From Bin80 sp964291275 (GTDB lineage: Bacteria; Bacteroidota; Rhodothermia; Rhodothermales; Bin80), in assembly GCA_964291275.2 (NCBI GenBank), contig OZ219800.1:930001-994000 (forward strand): a stretch of DNA of 64,000 nt. Reading direction: 5' to 3'. This document shows, one piece after another, positions 63,356 through 64,000 of the stretch (position 1 is the first letter of the stretch; every line of letters begins with the position of its first letter). Made by a program: the position numbers and the translations under genes. Under the pieces are notes generated by a model, which searched no databases, had not been told where the DNA came from, and saw nothing but the letters and a program-made list of their open reading frames with translations.

Positions 63356-64000
63356 TCATTTGGGGGATTCTATGCGAGAAAGCATGGCCTGCCGGTAATG
63401 TTCATCGCTGCGACCCGCAATGCGTACCACCTCCGATGCCTCCATAAAGATCGGAGGCCCCAGCGCTGCTGCATCCAGGTAAATGCGTGCAGCCTTTTCG
63501 GCCATAGAAAGCGCAGCTGCAACCTCCTGCGCTGTACTCCCCAACGCAATGATACCATGATTTTTTAGCAATATGGTCTTGGGGACATGACCAGTGGCTG
63601 TACGATAGGTGCGAACGGCCTCTGCTATGTGACGCGCAAGCACTATGCCGGGATCTACATATGGTACAATTACAGATGAGGGGCCTGTATAAACGACCTG
63701 ATCGGGAACCAGTCGATGCAAAGCAAACTTCTCTGCGTGTGCTGAACACATAAGGGCGCTAACCGCTCTGGCATGTACATGCCCAACATAAGCTACACCA
63801 GGAAGCGTGAGCAGCCAAGCATGAAACGTGGTCTCCACAGAGGGCTTGAGCGCATACGAATGCTGACGGGACTCCAAAAGTGATTTGTTGGCTTCCTCAT
63901 CGGTCATCGGTGATGCATCCTCAACAGCATCAACAAGTGAGCGCGCTCTGACCTCGACCAGTTCGTCCTCAGTCAATGTGGAGAGAGAGGTGCCGCTCGC
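63356..64000 (-). CDS. Class II aldolase/adducin-family protein, 5' end outside window
   Basis: At least 214 residues; the frame is open to the window edge (ASGTSLSTLTEDELV), so the real start lies beyond. Zinc ligands: HVHARAVSALMCS, and LKNHGIIALG near the end. Resembles fuculose-1-phosphate or ribulose-5-phosphate 4-epimerase-type enzymes. Same strand as the aldolase/dehydrogenase, with a gap of about 180 bases. Confidence 0.85.
   Translation of the reverse strand, partial: ASGTSLSTLTEDELVEVRARSLVDAVEDASPMTDEEANKSLLESRQHSYALKPSVETTFHAWLLTLPGVAYVGHVHARAVSALMCSAHAEKFALHRLVPDQVVYTGPSSVIVPYVDPGIVLARHIAEAVRTYRTATGHVPKTILLKNHGIIALGSTAQEVAAALSMAEKAARIYLDAAALGPPIFMEASEVVRIAGRSDEHYRQAMLSRIESPK

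Overview
The window looks like a chromosome segment from an aerobic, probably marine, Gram-negative bacterium of the Rhodothermota/Balneolota (FCB group) type. The evidence is a secretion-type C-terminal sorting domain with the NYPNPFNP signature on a DUF1501 protein, a DUF1501/DUF1800 pair, a TonB-dependent receptor, an LptF/LptG permease, a DUF2723 membrane protein and a large Calx-beta-type outer-membrane protein. Base composition is moderate. Taxonomy is inferred from gene content only.

Layout. (1) 2-3490: C-terminal part of a giant surface protein with Calx-beta-like repeats and a beta-barrel. (2) 3927-14052, minus strand: a tightly packed ten-gene operon. In transcription order it encodes a cytochrome-bd-like CydA subunit without CydB, three multi-domain c-type cytochromes, a NirJ/AhbC-like radical SAM protein, a modified ferredoxin, a small helical protein, a double universal-stress-domain protein, an Mrp/NBP35 ATPase and a zinc-ribbon protein. 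By motif, five copies of a PCP_red-like domain (known from the C-terminus of dark protochlorophyllide reductase) are spread over three of these proteins. I read it as a respiratory module with its own cofactor, possibly tetrapyrrole, maturation machinery; this is the most interesting system in the window. A doubled DoxX-like protein is divergently transcribed from it. (3) 15387-23581: housekeeping and envelope genes (ybeY, DUF2723, lptF/G-like, rsmI, MBL hydrolase, a kinase-like orphan).

(4) 23804-42712: a decaying defence island. A type I restriction operon (hsdM fragments, an AlbA_2/HATPase protein, hsdR) is broken by stops, frameshifts, an IS4-family element and an IS110-family element whose exact footprint can be rebuilt. 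A MntA/HepT-type nucleotidyltransferase/HEPN pair sits inside it. A decayed AbiEi-like gene is split by an ISL3 element and cut by a 2.09 kb element. Two nearly identical 2.09 kb elements in direct orientation flank a lipoprotein gene, a secreted-protein gene and the 5' part of a group II intron, giving a composite-transposon layout. The island ends with an intact AbiEi/AbiEii toxin-antitoxin pair.

(5) 43041-53723, plus strand: GT2/Rossmann fusion, accA, nadC, M20 amidohydrolase, sugar-phosphate transferase, ABC-F ATPase, FG-GAP-like secreted protein and pnuC. nadC and pnuC both serve NAD supply. (6) 53687-59517, minus strand: DUF1501/DUF1800 pair and a TonB receptor with histidine/glutamate-rich loops suggesting metal uptake. 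(7) 59991-64000: aldo/keto reductase, bifunctional class II aldolase/short-chain dehydrogenase and a partial class II aldolase, consistent with deoxy-sugar (rhamnose/fucose-like) breakdown.
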